In this document: positions 1 through 7,817 of the stretch, piece after piece
How the letters are laid out: every line of letters starts with the position of its first letter
Numbering within the stretch: position 1 is the first letter of the stretch
Assembly (NCBI RefSeq): GCF_000424385.1
Contig: NZ_AUJU01000007.1
Coordinates: forward strand, 124,001 to 188,000
DNA: 64,000 bases
Reading direction: 5' to 3'
DNA from: Butyrivibrio sp. LC3010
GTDB lineage: Bacteria > Bacillota > Clostridia > Lachnospirales > Lachnospiraceae
Notes under the pieces: generated by a model
The model's input: only the letters and a program-made list of their open reading frames with translations
What the model was told of the DNA's origin: nothing
The model's database searches: none
Program-made: the position numbers and the translations under genes

Positions 1-2
1 CT

Positions 3-158
3 AAGAATGCAGATTTTGACGGAAATATTATAAGAGCAATCATTCCTTCAGAGAGAAGACCACAGATTCTAAGCGGTGAAGTAGCATTTAGACTCAAACC
101 ATCAAAAGTGCATGTTTTTGATGAAGCAACCCAGATAAATCTTAGAATAAATAAGTAA
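3..158 (+). CDS. Sugar ABC transporter ATP-binding protein (C-terminal fragment)
   Basis: Only the last 51 residues are in the window. The frame runs open from base 3 to a TAA at 156-158 and reads as a TOBE/OB-fold tail with FRLKPSKVHVFD near the end, followed by a stretch ending in NLRINK. This closing pattern is typical of the MsmX/UgpC/MalK-type ATPases that energise carbohydrate importers. The next three genes are two permeases and a binding protein, which supports the assignment. The nucleotide-binding domain itself lies outside the window, so the family call rests on the tail and on context. Confidence 0.7.
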   Translation, partial: KNADFDGNIIRAIIPSERRPQILSGEVAFRLKPSKVHVFDEATQINLRINK

Positions 159-289
159 TCTAAGAAAGATAATTGAGGCTTTTTCTACAACAATAAGGAA
201 ATATGTTAAAGGTTCAATAACGCGAAAATAAGTCACAGATTTTAATTAGGAAGATGTCAGTGAAGCTGACGAATGAGGATGAAATTCCC

Positions 290-1189
290 ATGAGCAACAA
301 AAAACAGATATATACGGCATTTTTATGCTTGCTGCCTGCCATAATATTTCTTGGAGTTTTCCTTGTCTATCCGATGATAGATGTTTTCATATATTCCTTT
401 GAAGAGGGATATAACTACGCATCGGGAAGTTATATGGGAGTCGGGGGATATAATTATTCATATGTTCTTCATGACCCGTATTTTATTAAGGCATTGAAAA
501 ACACCTTCATTATCGTTCTTGTGACGGTTCCGCTGTCCACAGGAATCGCGCTTTTGATTTCACTGGCGCTAAGTTCTATTGAAAAGCTAAGAGACCTTTT
601 TCAGACTATATACTTTTTGCCATATGTGACAAATACCTTGGCGGTTGGCCTTGTTTTCATGATACTTTTTCAGAAGACAGCATATACAGACGGAATGGTA
701 AATGTGCTGATAAATCTCTTTGGAGGCGAGAGCGTGGACTTCATCGACGGACCATACTGGGCGAAGATGTTCGTCATGTGCTTTTACACCATCTGGATTG
801 TACTACCTTTTAAGATACTGATTTTAACCAGTGCTTTGGCATCTGTTGACAGAATATACTATAAAGCAGCTCAGATAGACGCTACTCCAAAATGGAGAGT
901 TTTTGTAAAAATTACATTGCCGATGATCTCACCTATGATCTTTTATCTTGTGATTACCGGATTTATCGGAGCCTTCAAAGCATACAGCGATGAGGTTGCA
1001 CTTTTTGGAACAGACCTGAATGCTGCCGGAATGAATACAATTGTCGGATACATCTACGACATGCTTTACGGAAATAGCGGTGGTTACCCGTCCTACGCAT
1101 CGGCAGCTGCCATAATCCTGTTTGCAATTGTCTTTACGATCACTGTCATAAATCTTCTTGTCAGTGAAAAGACCGTATACTATCAGTAG
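290..1189 (+). CDS. Carbohydrate ABC transporter permease, MalF/UgpA type
   Basis: Inner-membrane subunit of a sugar importer (binding-protein-dependent transport family). About six hydrophobic segments are visible, beginning with one around residues 8-30. The cytoplasmic EAA loop that docks on the ATPase is clear near residues 193-218, with YYKAAQIDATPKW followed by ITLPMISP. Length, about 300 residues, fits the family. I chose ATG 290 because GAGGA lies 10 bases upstream. An in-frame ATG at 254 exists, but its AGGAAG touches the start codon and it would add 12 hydrophilic residues. The gene sits between the ATPase tail and a second permease, 48 bases apart. The substrate cannot be read from sequence. 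Confidence 0.9.
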   Translation: MSNKKQIYTAFLCLLPAIIFLGVFLVYPMIDVFIYSFEEGYNYASGSYMGVGGYNYSYVLHDPYFIKALKNTFIIVLVTVPLSTGIALLISLALSSIEKLRDLFQTIYFLPYVTNTLAVGLVFMILFQKTAYTDGMVNVLINLFGGESVDFIDGPYWAKMFVMCFYTIWIVLPFKILILTSALASVDRIYYKAAQIDATPKWRVFVKITLPMISPMIFYLVITGFIGAFKAYSDEVALFGTDLNAAGMNTIVGYIYDMLYGNSGGYPSYASAAAIILFAIVFTITVINLLVSEKTVYYQ

Positions 1190-1237
1190 AGAAAAAAACA
1201 TGACTTCTGCATTAGCTCCGCAAGAAGTCCAAGTTTT

Positions 1238-2185
1238 ATGGAAAATGATTCAACAGAAACAAGATCTAAAGGAAATGATTCTATGGAAACAAGTTCAAAA
1301 GAAAATGATTCAATAGATAATAATTCAAGGGAAAAAATAATACGGAAAACATCGGTAAAGAATAATACTTCGACCGTTGTGAAATATCTTTTCCTTACAT
1401 TTTGGGCAATAATCGTATTGTTCCCTTTTTATTGGATGATCATTACGTCATTCAAGAGCTACAGCTCCTATAACAGCGAGTTTGTGCCCAGGCTTATCGC
1501 CACATCGCCCACATTTCAGAATTATGTCAGTGCCTTTACAGAGGTGTCACTTGGAAGGTACCTGATCAATTCAGTGATTTTTACAGTTCTGACAACGGCT
1601 ATCATGCTTGTGATAGTGGTTCTTTCAGCCTTCGCATTTTCAAGGCTCGAATTCCCGGGGAAAAACCTTTTGTTTGCATTTTTTCTCTCACTCATGATGA
1701 TTCCCAATGAGCTTGTCATTATAACCAATTATGTGACAATAACTGATCTTAATATGCGCAATTCATTTCCAGGGCTGGTGCTTCCTTCAGTTGTTGCGGT
1801 TTTCTATATTTATCTGTTAAAGGAAAACTTCGAGCAGATTCCGGATGAGCTATACAAGGCAGCAAAAGTTGATGGCACAAGTGATCTTCGATATTTGTGG
1901 CGTGTCATGATTCCTATTTCAAGACCAACAATTATCACGATCACCATCCTTAAAGTCATCGAATGCTGGAACTCCTATGTCTGGCCGAGACTCATCACTG
2001 ATGATTCTGCATATTTTCTTGTATCAAACGGAATCCAGGAGATTCGCGAAAATGGTTTTGGACGTGAAAACATTCCGGCAATGATGGCTGCGGTAGTTGT
2101 AATATCCATACCTCTTATGGTGCTGTTCCTTATTTTCAGGAAAAGGATTATGGCAGGAGTCGCAAGAGGAGGCACGAAGGGATGA
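1238..2185 (+). CDS. Carbohydrate ABC transporter permease, MalG/UgpE type
   Basis: Second permease of the sugar importer. The core from about residue 48 has six hydrophobic segments, and an EAA loop lies near residues 204-231 (ELYKAAKVDGTSDLRYLW, then IPISRP). The length of 315 is longer than usual because the first 31 residues are a hydrophilic repeat: ATG followed by three 10-residue units of the form ENDSxExxSK. These are encoded by a 30-bp tandem repeat and are not part of the family fold. Its stop overlaps the start of the binding-protein gene by four bases (ATGA), so the two are probably translationally coupled. A start inside the repeat is possible, because unit 2 contains an ATG, but no better ribosome site was seen there. 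Confidence 0.9.
   Translation: MENDSTETRSKGNDSMETSSKENDSIDNNSREKIIRKTSVKNNTSTVVKYLFLTFWAIIVLFPFYWMIITSFKSYSSYNSEFVPRLIATSPTFQNYVSAFTEVSLGRYLINSVIFTVLTTAIMLVIVVLSAFAFSRLEFPGKNLLFAFFLSLMMIPNELVIITNYVTITDLNMRNSFPGLVLPSVVAVFYIYLLKENFEQIPDELYKAAKVDGTSDLRYLWRVMIPISRPTIITITILKVIECWNSYVWPRLITDDSAYFLVSNGIQEIRENGFGRENIPAMMAAVVVISIPLMVLFLIFRKRIMAGVARGGTKG
1241..1330 (+). repeat. Three 30-bp tandem repeats at the 5' end of the MalG-type permease gene
   Basis: Units at 1241-1270, 1271-1300 and 1301-1330 each begin GRAAATGATTC and keep the reading frame, giving three ten-residue repeats (E/G-N-D-S-x-E/D-x-x-S-K/R). The third unit is the most diverged. They lengthen the cytoplasmic N terminus ahead of the first membrane helix. 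Confidence 0.9.
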
Positions 2186-3972
2186 GCTTTTATGTAATAG
2201 ATAGGATTCTGCGGCGGGATATAGGTGGAATTAAAAGTAAGCCGGATTTCCGTACGATTTTTTCTCGTTATCGTTCGGAAAGTCATACATTAAGGAAAAG
2301 TGTGAGCGGATATATTCTGGATAAAATGTCGGCTGCAGGTTCATGGGCAGGCGTTGGACTTAAAACTCGTATTCGGACAGTATCAATATCAATTTTGGTT
2401 ATTTTTGCATCACTGTCTCTTACTGCCTGCCACGGAAGCAGGAAAACTCAAGGGTTTGAAATCCCTGAGACTTTTGATGAATCAAAGAAATATGAGATTA
2501 CCTTCTGGGCCAAGAATGATACAAACAAGACCCAGACAAAGATATACGAAAAAGCGATTTCTGATTTTGAGAAAATATATCCAAATATCGATGTGACTAT
2601 TCGTTTATATACGGATTACGGAAAGATATATAATGACGTAATAACGAATATTTCTACAAATACTACACCGAATGTTTGTATAACTTATCCGGACCATATC
2701 GCAACATATCTGACCGGAGAGAATACGGTTGTGCCGTTGGATGACCTTTTTGCAAATGACAAGTATGGGCTTGGAGGAAGTGAAGTAAAATTTAATGCGC
2801 CCACCGGGGATGAAATTATTCCGCAGTTCCTTACAGAGTGCAAAATAGGGCAAAGCCATTATGCGGTGCCATATATGAGATCTACAGAGGCCTGCTATGT
2901 AAACAAGGATTTTGTGGAGAAACTTGGATTTGAGCTTCCGGAAGTACTTACCTGGGATTTCATATGGGAAGTGTCTGAGGCAGCCACCGAGAAAAATGAT
3001 GATGGAACCTTTAAGCTTAATGGACAGAAGGTTTTGATACCATTTATCTACAAATCTACCGATAACATGATGATTCATATGTTAAGGCAGCAGGGGGCAG
3101 AGTATTCCAATCCTGCAGGAGATATCCTTCTTTTTAATGATGATACAAAAAAGAATCTTGAAACAATAGCAAAGCATGCAAAAAGCGGAGCCTTTTCAAC
3201 CTTTAAGATTTCAGGATATCCTGCAAATTTCCTGAACGCAGGACAATGCATATTTGCTGTGGATTCAACTGCCGGATCAACCTGGATGGGCACCAATGCG
3301 CCGCTTTGCGATATCGCTGAGGATAAGATTGTTGACTTTGAGACCGTAGTTTATCCTGTACCGCAGGTTGCGACTTCACCAAATACTAATGATGGAAGTC
3401 AGTATGCCATGATTTCTCAGGGGCCTTCACTTTGTATTTTCAGTAAGGAAGATCCTCAGGAGGTACTTGCTTCATGGCTTTTTGCTCAATATATGCTGAC
3501 AAATGATGTCCAGATTGCTTATGCTGAAACAGAAGGATACGTTCCTGTTACTTCAAAGGCTCAGGAATCTGCTGAATATCAGGACTATCTGAGCAGAGCA
3601 GGTGAGGATAATTCCACTTATTACGATGTGAAGATAGATGCTACAAAGCTTCTTCTTAACAACCAGCAATACACATTCACAACAAGCGTTTTTAACGGTT
3701 CTACCTCACTTAGAGATGCAGCAGGACAGCTGATTGAAAATGTAACAAAGTCAGTTCGCAGAAAAACCAAGGTGGACGATGCTTACATAGAGAAGCTTTA
3801 TGAGGATACAAGAAGTCTCTATCATCTTGATCAGAGCAGTGCCGTTGTCTCAGGAAAGGCGGAGTTTGGAGAGCTTCCTGTCGAATCCAGAAGACTTATA
3901 GAAGGACTGGTTTTAGTCTGGATACTTATAGGGGCATACCTTGTAAGACGGGCTCTGAAACGGAAACGTTAA
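2182..3972 (+). CDS. Extracellular solute-binding lipoprotein with a C-terminal membrane anchor
   Basis: Binding protein of the sugar importer (bacterial extracellular solute-binding protein family 1). The mature part starts around residue 84 and reads YEITFWAKNDTNKTQ, typical of sugar binders. A lipobox L-T-A-C83 follows a hydrophobic stretch at 66-82, so the protein should be lipid-anchored. Two things are odd. The lipobox is preceded by about 65 basic residues, far longer than a normal signal peptide. The C terminus carries a second hydrophobic helix (about 574-590) followed by RRALKRKR, which would anchor the protein at both ends. Start 2182 is supported by GGAGG nine bases upstream and by the ATGA overlap with the permease stop. 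M49 (2326) would give a more ordinary signal peptide but has a poor ribosome site. Confidence 0.88.
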   Translation: MSFYVIDRILRRDIGGIKSKPDFRTIFSRYRSESHTLRKSVSGYILDKMSAAGSWAGVGLKTRIRTVSISILVIFASLSLTACHGSRKTQGFEIPETFDESKKYEITFWAKNDTNKTQTKIYEKAISDFEKIYPNIDVTIRLYTDYGKIYNDVITNISTNTTPNVCITYPDHIATYLTGENTVVPLDDLFANDKYGLGGSEVKFNAPTGDEIIPQFLTECKIGQSHYAVPYMRSTEACYVNKDFVEKLGFELPEVLTWDFIWEVSEAATEKNDDGTFKLNGQKVLIPFIYKSTDNMMIHMLRQQGAEYSNPAGDILLFNDDTKKNLETIAKHAKSGAFSTFKISGYPANFLNAGQCIFAVDSTAGSTWMGTNAPLCDIAEDKIVDFETVVYPVPQVATSPNTNDGSQYAMISQGPSLCIFSKEDPQEVLASWLFAQYMLTNDVQIAYAETEGYVPVTSKAQESAEYQDYLSRAGEDNSTYYDVKIDATKLLLNNQQYTFTTSVFNGSTSLRDAAGQLIENVTKSVRRKTKVDDAYIEKLYEDTRSLYHLDQSSAVVSGKAEFGELPVESRRLIEGLVLVWILIGAYLVRRALKRKR

Positions 3973-4065
3973 TATTCTATATTGATTTGAGCATGTGATT
4001 ACTGTGTTTGCTTGAAGGCAATATTTAATAAATTGTTGAAGAATTTCTCGCAAATAGGGAAATTG

Positions 4066-4074
4066 TGATATAAT
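4066..4074 (+). promoter_or_regulatory. Extended -10 promoter of the acidic lipoprotein gene
   Basis: TGATATAAT is an extended -10 element (TG at 4066-4067, TATAAT at 4069-4074). The region 17-18 bases upstream is only a weak -35 (TTCTCG). Transcription would start near 4081 and give a leader of about 60 bases that ends in an AGGAGG ribosome site just before ATG 4142. Confidence 0.65.
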
Positions 4075-4141
4075 AGGCGGCGGTAATGTAAATGGCAGAG
4101 AACATTTATATGTCCGCTGTCTTTTTATTAGGAGGATTATT

Positions 4142-5083
4142 ATGAAAAAGAAGACTATCGCAACATTATTAACACTTGGTCTTGCATTCAGCATGATCGG
4201 TTGTGGCGCTAAGAGCCAGCCTGCAGAAGAAGCTGCAGTTGAGGCTGAGACAGAAGAGAGCGCAGCTGAAGAAACTACTGAGGCTGAGGATGCAGCTGAA
4301 GAGACAACAGAAGAAGCAGAAGCTGAAGAGAGTGCTGAAGAAGAGACAACAGAAGAAGCAGCTAAAGAGAGCACAGAAGAAACTGATGCTGAGGAAGCTG
4401 AAGGCGAAGATGCTGAGAGCACAGCTTCAGGTGAAGTTATGACACATGATGATTATGTAGCTGCTGATCTTGATTCAGAGGTTACTGTTGAGACCTACGT
4501 TCAGGCTAAGCAGGGCTGGTGGGAGAATGAAGGCGTTGGTAACGCTACATTCTATACACAGGCTGAAGATGGTGCTTACTTCCTTTACAACATGCCTTGC
4601 ACACAGGAAGAGTATGATGAACTTAAGGAAGGCACAAAGATCAAGGTTACTGGTTATAAGTCAGAGTGGTCAGGTGAAGTAGAAATCACAGATGCTAAGT
4701 TTGAAATCGAGGATGGCAACTTTGTTGCTGAGCCTACAGACGTAACAGCACAGCTTGCGGATGAGAATCTTATTGATCACCAGAACGAATACGTATCTTT
4801 CACAGATATGGTAATCGAAGCAAGCAAGGATGCTGATGGTAATGATGTACCTTTCCTTTACAACTATGATGGTTCAGGTACTGAAGGTGATGACCTTTAC
4901 TTCAATGTTTCTGCTGATGGTAAGACATACACATTTACTGTTGAATCATACCTTTGCGACAAGACTTCAGATGCTTATAAGGCAGTTCAGAACCTTAAGG
5001 TTGGTGATACAGTTGATATGAAGGGCTTCCTTTACTGGTATGAAGGTGTTAACCCTCACATTACAGAAGTAACTGTTAAGTAA
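4142..5083 (+). CDS. Putative lipoprotein with a long acidic Ala/Glu/Thr linker
   Basis: A short signal peptide ends in the lipobox S-M-I-G-C (Cys21), so the protein is probably attached outside the membrane. Residues about 24-97 are a low-complexity run built almost only of E, A, T, D and S, likely an extended linker through the wall. Residues about 100-313 form a compact domain of repeated beta-strand patterns (VTVETYVQAKQGWW, TKIKVTGYK, DTVDMKGFLYWYEGVNP). These resemble tandem OB-fold-like strands, but I cannot name a family. Codon use is strongly biased (GCT, GAA, ACA) compared with its neighbours, which suggests high expression. It is a single-gene unit with its own promoter and terminator. 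Function unknown. Confidence 0.85.
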   Translation: MKKKTIATLLTLGLAFSMIGCGAKSQPAEEAAVEAETEESAAEETTEAEDAAEETTEEAEAEESAEEETTEEAAKESTEETDAEEAEGEDAESTASGEVMTHDDYVAADLDSEVTVETYVQAKQGWWENEGVGNATFYTQAEDGAYFLYNMPCTQEEYDELKEGTKIKVTGYKSEWSGEVEITDAKFEIEDGNFVAEPTDVTAQLADENLIDHQNEYVSFTDMVIEASKDADGNDVPFLYNYDGSGTEGDDLYFNVSADGKTYTFTVESYLCDKTSDAYKAVQNLKVGDTVDMKGFLYWYEGVNPHITEVTVK

Positions 5084-5115
5084 TTTTATGTATTGTTTAA
5101 TATGAATTATTCTGG

Positions 5116-5155
5116 GCAGCCGGAAAAATGCTGAGCATTTTTCCGGCTGCTTTTT
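5116..5155 (+). terminator. Rho-independent terminator after the acidic lipoprotein gene
   Basis: A perfect 16-bp stem (5116-5131 with 5135-5150) with a three-base loop TGA is followed by TTTTT. It lies 33 bases after the stop at 5083. Confidence 0.93.
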
Positions 5156-5262
5156 GTTCAGAACTCCCTTCGCGGGGATACTATTTCGGTCTGTAATCAG
5201 TCTGAGCGCGAAGAAATTTGAATTAGACTGAAAAGAGTGAATTAGAGTTTGGGGTTATGAAG

Positions 5263-5522
5263 AGTCCTTGAAGTAGGATGATATCTTTGGGACTGATATT
5301 CAAATAGAATATTTATATGATGAGTCAGTCCCATAAGACAATAACACGCAATAGACTTATCACTAACCGGAATAATATCTCCGTGAAGGGAGTCCTTATA
5401 AAACAAGTATGCGAATAGACTGCACGGCGGGCAGTAAGAAGTTCCCGCAGAGGGAGTCCCAATAAAACAAGTGCGCGAATAGACTGCACGGCGGGCAGTA
5501 AGTAGCCCCGCAGGGTGAGTCC
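5263..5522. repeat. Tandem array of four 64-bp units downstream of the PD-(D/E)XK-like gene
   Basis: The pentamer AGTCC recurs at 5263, 5327, 5391, 5455 and 5518, an almost exact 64-base period. Units at 5391 and 5455 are nearly identical, the unit at 5327 is clearly related, and the unit at 5263 is strongly diverged. On the minus strand the last two units can form a GCGGG/CCCGC hairpin. The unit at 5327 keeps a short hairpin in the same place with different bases (CGGA/TCCG). Sixty-four is not a multiple of three, so this is not a protein repeat. The array begins about six bases beyond the stop of the minus-strand gene at 5528. Bases 5156-5262 hold nothing else recognisable. Confidence 0.85.
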
Positions 5523-5527
5523 TACCA

Positions 5528-6319
5528 TTACTGCATGAAGTGGTGCTCAATCAGAGTCCATATCTGTTTCATGTTTAGGGGGCGCTTCGCTGTTTCTCTT
5601 GTTATGATTAGTCCGTCTCCAAGAAAGGCTCCGTTTGCCTCATAGTTATCCAGTTTCTCCATATTTTTGTTGAGATACAGGTCATCATCAAGCATTCCCA
5701 GGTGTTCCCAATAGATTATTTTTCTGCTTGGCATTTTTAATATTGTGAAGTCAGGATAAATCTTTTTATTGCCAATAAATGCAGGGCATTCGTACTTAAA
5801 AGGAATACCGGCTTTGTAGAGAGCATTGGCTATCATGACTTCTGATTTTGATCGGACCCGAATATCGTTGTCTGCATAGTGCAATACAGAACCATCTTCA
5901 AATTCAAGAGGATCATAGGGTTCTGCAAGCCATGTAGATACATATTCTTCATCAGGCACATAGTGGGGAATTACCAGAACTTTCCTTGCAATATTCAGAT
6001 TGTCATAGGTATGTTCGTAGGTGGCCTTTGGCATTTTGCGGTTATAAGACTGTATGGCAGATATTTCTTTACATATGGAATCCTTAACCTCAAGTTCATA
6101 GTCTCTTTGAGCAAGATTCCTTGCAGTATCAATATTCTGCTTTCTGATATATGTACCTACTTTATCTGTTCCTGATTTTCTAAGATAATAGCATGTAGCC
6201 TTTTTGGAATTGTTGACTTTTAAATTACCTGAAGGTGCTTTCTTTAGTTTTGAATCACAGTCTTTTAAGACCATGGTAAGTTCTTCTTCTCTTTTCTTAA
6301 ATGCTTTTCTCATGTCCAT
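5528..6319 (-). CDS. Hypothetical protein with PD-(D/E)XK nuclease-like C-terminal region
   Basis: A soluble protein of 263 residues. The N-terminal half is charged and helical, with several basic stretches. The C-terminal half has the arrangement of a restriction-endonuclease-like fold: a helix with RSKSEVMIANAL (about 157-168), then GNKKIYPDFTIL (PD motif, about 184-195), then KIIYWEHLGML, where the usual E-x-K is E-x-L. The missing lysine makes activity uncertain. The family is known from DNA-processing and mobile-element proteins, but no specific role can be given. It is monocistronic on the minus strand. The ATG at 6317-6319 is preceded on the minus strand by AAAGGATAAATCT, so AAGGA lies about 7 bases from the start. 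Confidence 0.7.
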   Translation of the reverse strand: MDMRKAFKKREEELTMVLKDCDSKLKKAPSGNLKVNNSKKATCYYLRKSGTDKVGTYIRKQNIDTARNLAQRDYELEVKDSICKEISAIQSYNRKMPKATYEHTYDNLNIARKVLVIPHYVPDEEYVSTWLAEPYDPLEFEDGSVLHYADNDIRVRSKSEVMIANALYKAGIPFKYECPAFIGNKKIYPDFTILKMPSRKIIYWEHLGMLDDDLYLNKNMEKLDNYEANGAFLGDGLIITRETAKRPLNMKQIWTLIEHHFMQ

Positions 6320-6610
6320 AGATTTATCCTTTCGGTTATATGCATAAAATAGTGTGAATTATCTGATATTCCGGAATTTCATCAGAAATATTTGTATGTG
6401 AAGTGCCAAAAACTTTGTACAAAAATAGAAAAATGTAAAACGTTTCGCATTATTGCTCAATGGTTTGAACTTCAAAAATAGCTTGCTTATTGAGCAAAAA
6501 TCAGTGTATCAATTCAATAGTCCCTCAGAACCGTCTGTTTATGATTTTGTAAATAATGGAAATCACAAGATGATTATCTTGTGAGCGATGCACTTCTCCC
6601 TTAAGTGCGT

Positions 6611-6619
6611 TGATATAAT
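6611..6619 (+). promoter_or_regulatory. Extended -10 promoter element (TGATATAAT)
   Basis: TG at 6611-6612 and TATAAT at 6614-6619, just after the GCACTT/AAGTGC hairpin. No good -35 is visible. What it transcribes is unclear: the inverted repeat at 6628-6669 lies at once downstream. Confidence 0.4.
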
Positions 6620-6733
6620 AAACCGAATCATATTAATTGTCAATAGTGAAAACAAGCGAAATAATATGATAATTAAATAAACGGTAAAAGTTTAGAATCC
6701 GTCAAAAAAACGAGTAGAAAAAAATCATAATTG

Positions 6734-6742
6734 TGGTATACT
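6734..6742 (+). promoter_or_regulatory. Extended -10 promoter element (TGGTATACT)
   Basis: TG at 6734-6735 and TATACT at 6737-6742, upstream of the unknown gene at 7023. No -35 match 17 bases upstream. The same nonamer occurs just ahead of the CapD/PglF-like gene (55690-55698). Confidence 0.45.
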
Positions 6743-7022
6743 ATTTATGGGGAAACTACTATATATTGTGGTTGATAATATATAGTGGCTGGATAGCTCT
6801 GTTGTATGAGAATTGTTATAGATACTCCTTGATCTATGGTAAACGACATAGGATTTTACCTGATGTCGATTGATGCGCCGGATTTTGATTGCTAAGTGCG
6901 ACATTTTCAAAGTCCCTGCGCAACAATACGTAGTGCTATGGTGGGCTGAAAATACTTTTGAAGCTTACTGTAGCCGGGGAGCGTTTTATATGGATCAGGG
7001 AATATCACGGGGGAGTCTTATT

Positions 7023-7817
7023 ATGGATTATGATTATCTTTCGTCCATAGTTTCAAATTACAGCAATTTAACTTCACTTAATTCCTTAAACAACAAAACA
7101 TTAACTGGGGGATCAGTTATCAAAGGCATAGCGGCACTTGCTGACCCTGGTGGTTCGCTTGAATCTTTAGATGCTACAAGTGAACTTACAGGAGCAAATA
7201 CTTTTTCGGCCATTCTGGAAGCAGCCATACAATCCGGCAGATTAGAAAATGCAAATATGAGTGATGAGACGTTGGAGACCTTGAAGACAGCGGCTGAGAG
7301 ATTATCAGAGGATTCAGCAGGGGAGAATATCTCTGAGAAACTGGCGCAGAAGCTTTCAGGTATTGCAGGAGCAGGTGCGGAGTCCGCTTTTGATGGCGAG
7401 GCCAGAAGTACACTGATAATGCAGAATTACCTTTATGCTGCGATGATGAAGGATTCACTTCAAAACTCTTTGACTGATAAAGCTGATTTTACATCAGGCT
7501 TGTTTTCAGATCTTGCGGTAGGAACAGAGGATAACAATACATCTTCGATTCTGGGAAGTCTCAGGGATAACACATTAGGAGCCATCAGTAATTTTACGGC
7601 GGATGGGAATAACGCTCTGGGAGCCATAAATAATTTGGGGGCGGATGTTGATAATCCCGTAACGGCATACGCTGAGCGTGGTTCACTACTTCGGGAGATG
7701 CTTAGCAGCCTTTCTAGTGAACTAAGGAATATTCCAGCTTCTGAACAAACTCAGGAATCTGATAGAAGCTTCGACTCACATCTAAGGCTTCGATCTGCTT
7801 CATATCATCAGGCGTAA
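7023..7817 (+). CDS. Hypothetical protein, soluble and Ser/Leu/Ala-rich
   Basis: No family recognised. With the start at 7023 it has 264 residues, no signal peptide and no membrane helix, and many short amphipathic helices (SAILEAAIQSG, TLETLKTAAERLSED, EKLAQKLSGIAG). Two internal stretches repeat the pattern LGAISNF-ADGNNALGAINNLGAD. ATG 7023 is preceded by GGGGGAG at the right distance. The frame is open further upstream to 6870, but those codons look non-coding. The last 17 or so residues are antisense to the conserved C-terminal part of the aldo/keto reductase on the other strand, so the original 3' end may have been lost. Confidence 0.6.
   Translation: MDYDYLSSIVSNYSNLTSLNSLNNKTLTGGSVIKGIAALADPGGSLESLDATSELTGANTFSAILEAAIQSGRLENANMSDETLETLKTAAERLSEDSAGENISEKLAQKLSGIAGAGAESAFDGEARSTLIMQNYLYAAMMKDSLQNSLTDKADFTSGLFSDLAVGTEDNNTSSILGSLRDNTLGAISNFTADGNNALGAINNLGADVDNPVTAYAERGSLLREMLSSLSSELRNIPASEQTQESDRSFDSHLRLRSASYHQA

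Larger units (their letters stand above)
6320..7022. promoter_or_regulatory. Dyad-rich intergenic region between two divergent genes
   Basis: No convincing gene lies here. I see, in order: an inverted repeat TTGCTCAAT/ATTGAGCAA (6453-6461, 6489-6497) enclosing a second palindrome TTTGAA-C-TTCAAA (6464-6476); a perfect 9-bp hairpin (6563-6584, loop GATT); a hairpin GCACTT/AAGTGC (6590-6608); an extended -10 TGATATAAT (6611-6619); an inverted repeat TCATATTA/TAATATGA (6628-6635, 6662-6669); a second extended -10 TGGTATACT (6734-6742); and a bulged stem near 6845-6870. The last promoter would give the gene at 7023 a leader of roughly 270 bases. Confidence 0.6.

Noticed and set aside
3913-4422. 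Serine-rich minus-strand frame opposite the acidic lipoprotein
   Set aside because: It is the exact antisense of the GCA/GAA/ACA-rich linker codons, which read as Ser/Ala on the other strand. No promoter or ribosome site.
5263-5522. CRISPR-like array
   Set aside because: The units are contiguous and diverged along their whole length, with no constant repeat separated by unique spacers and no cas genes in the window.
5242-5550. 102-codon minus-strand frame over the 64-bp repeats
   Set aside because: Because 64 is not a multiple of three, each unit is read in a different frame and the peptide is not repetitive. No ribosome site; it is a by-product of the array.
6870-7022. Upstream extension of the unknown gene from TTG 6870
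   Set aside because: The added residues look like random sequence, while ATG 7023 has a strong GGGGGAG site. The stretch more likely belongs to the leader.
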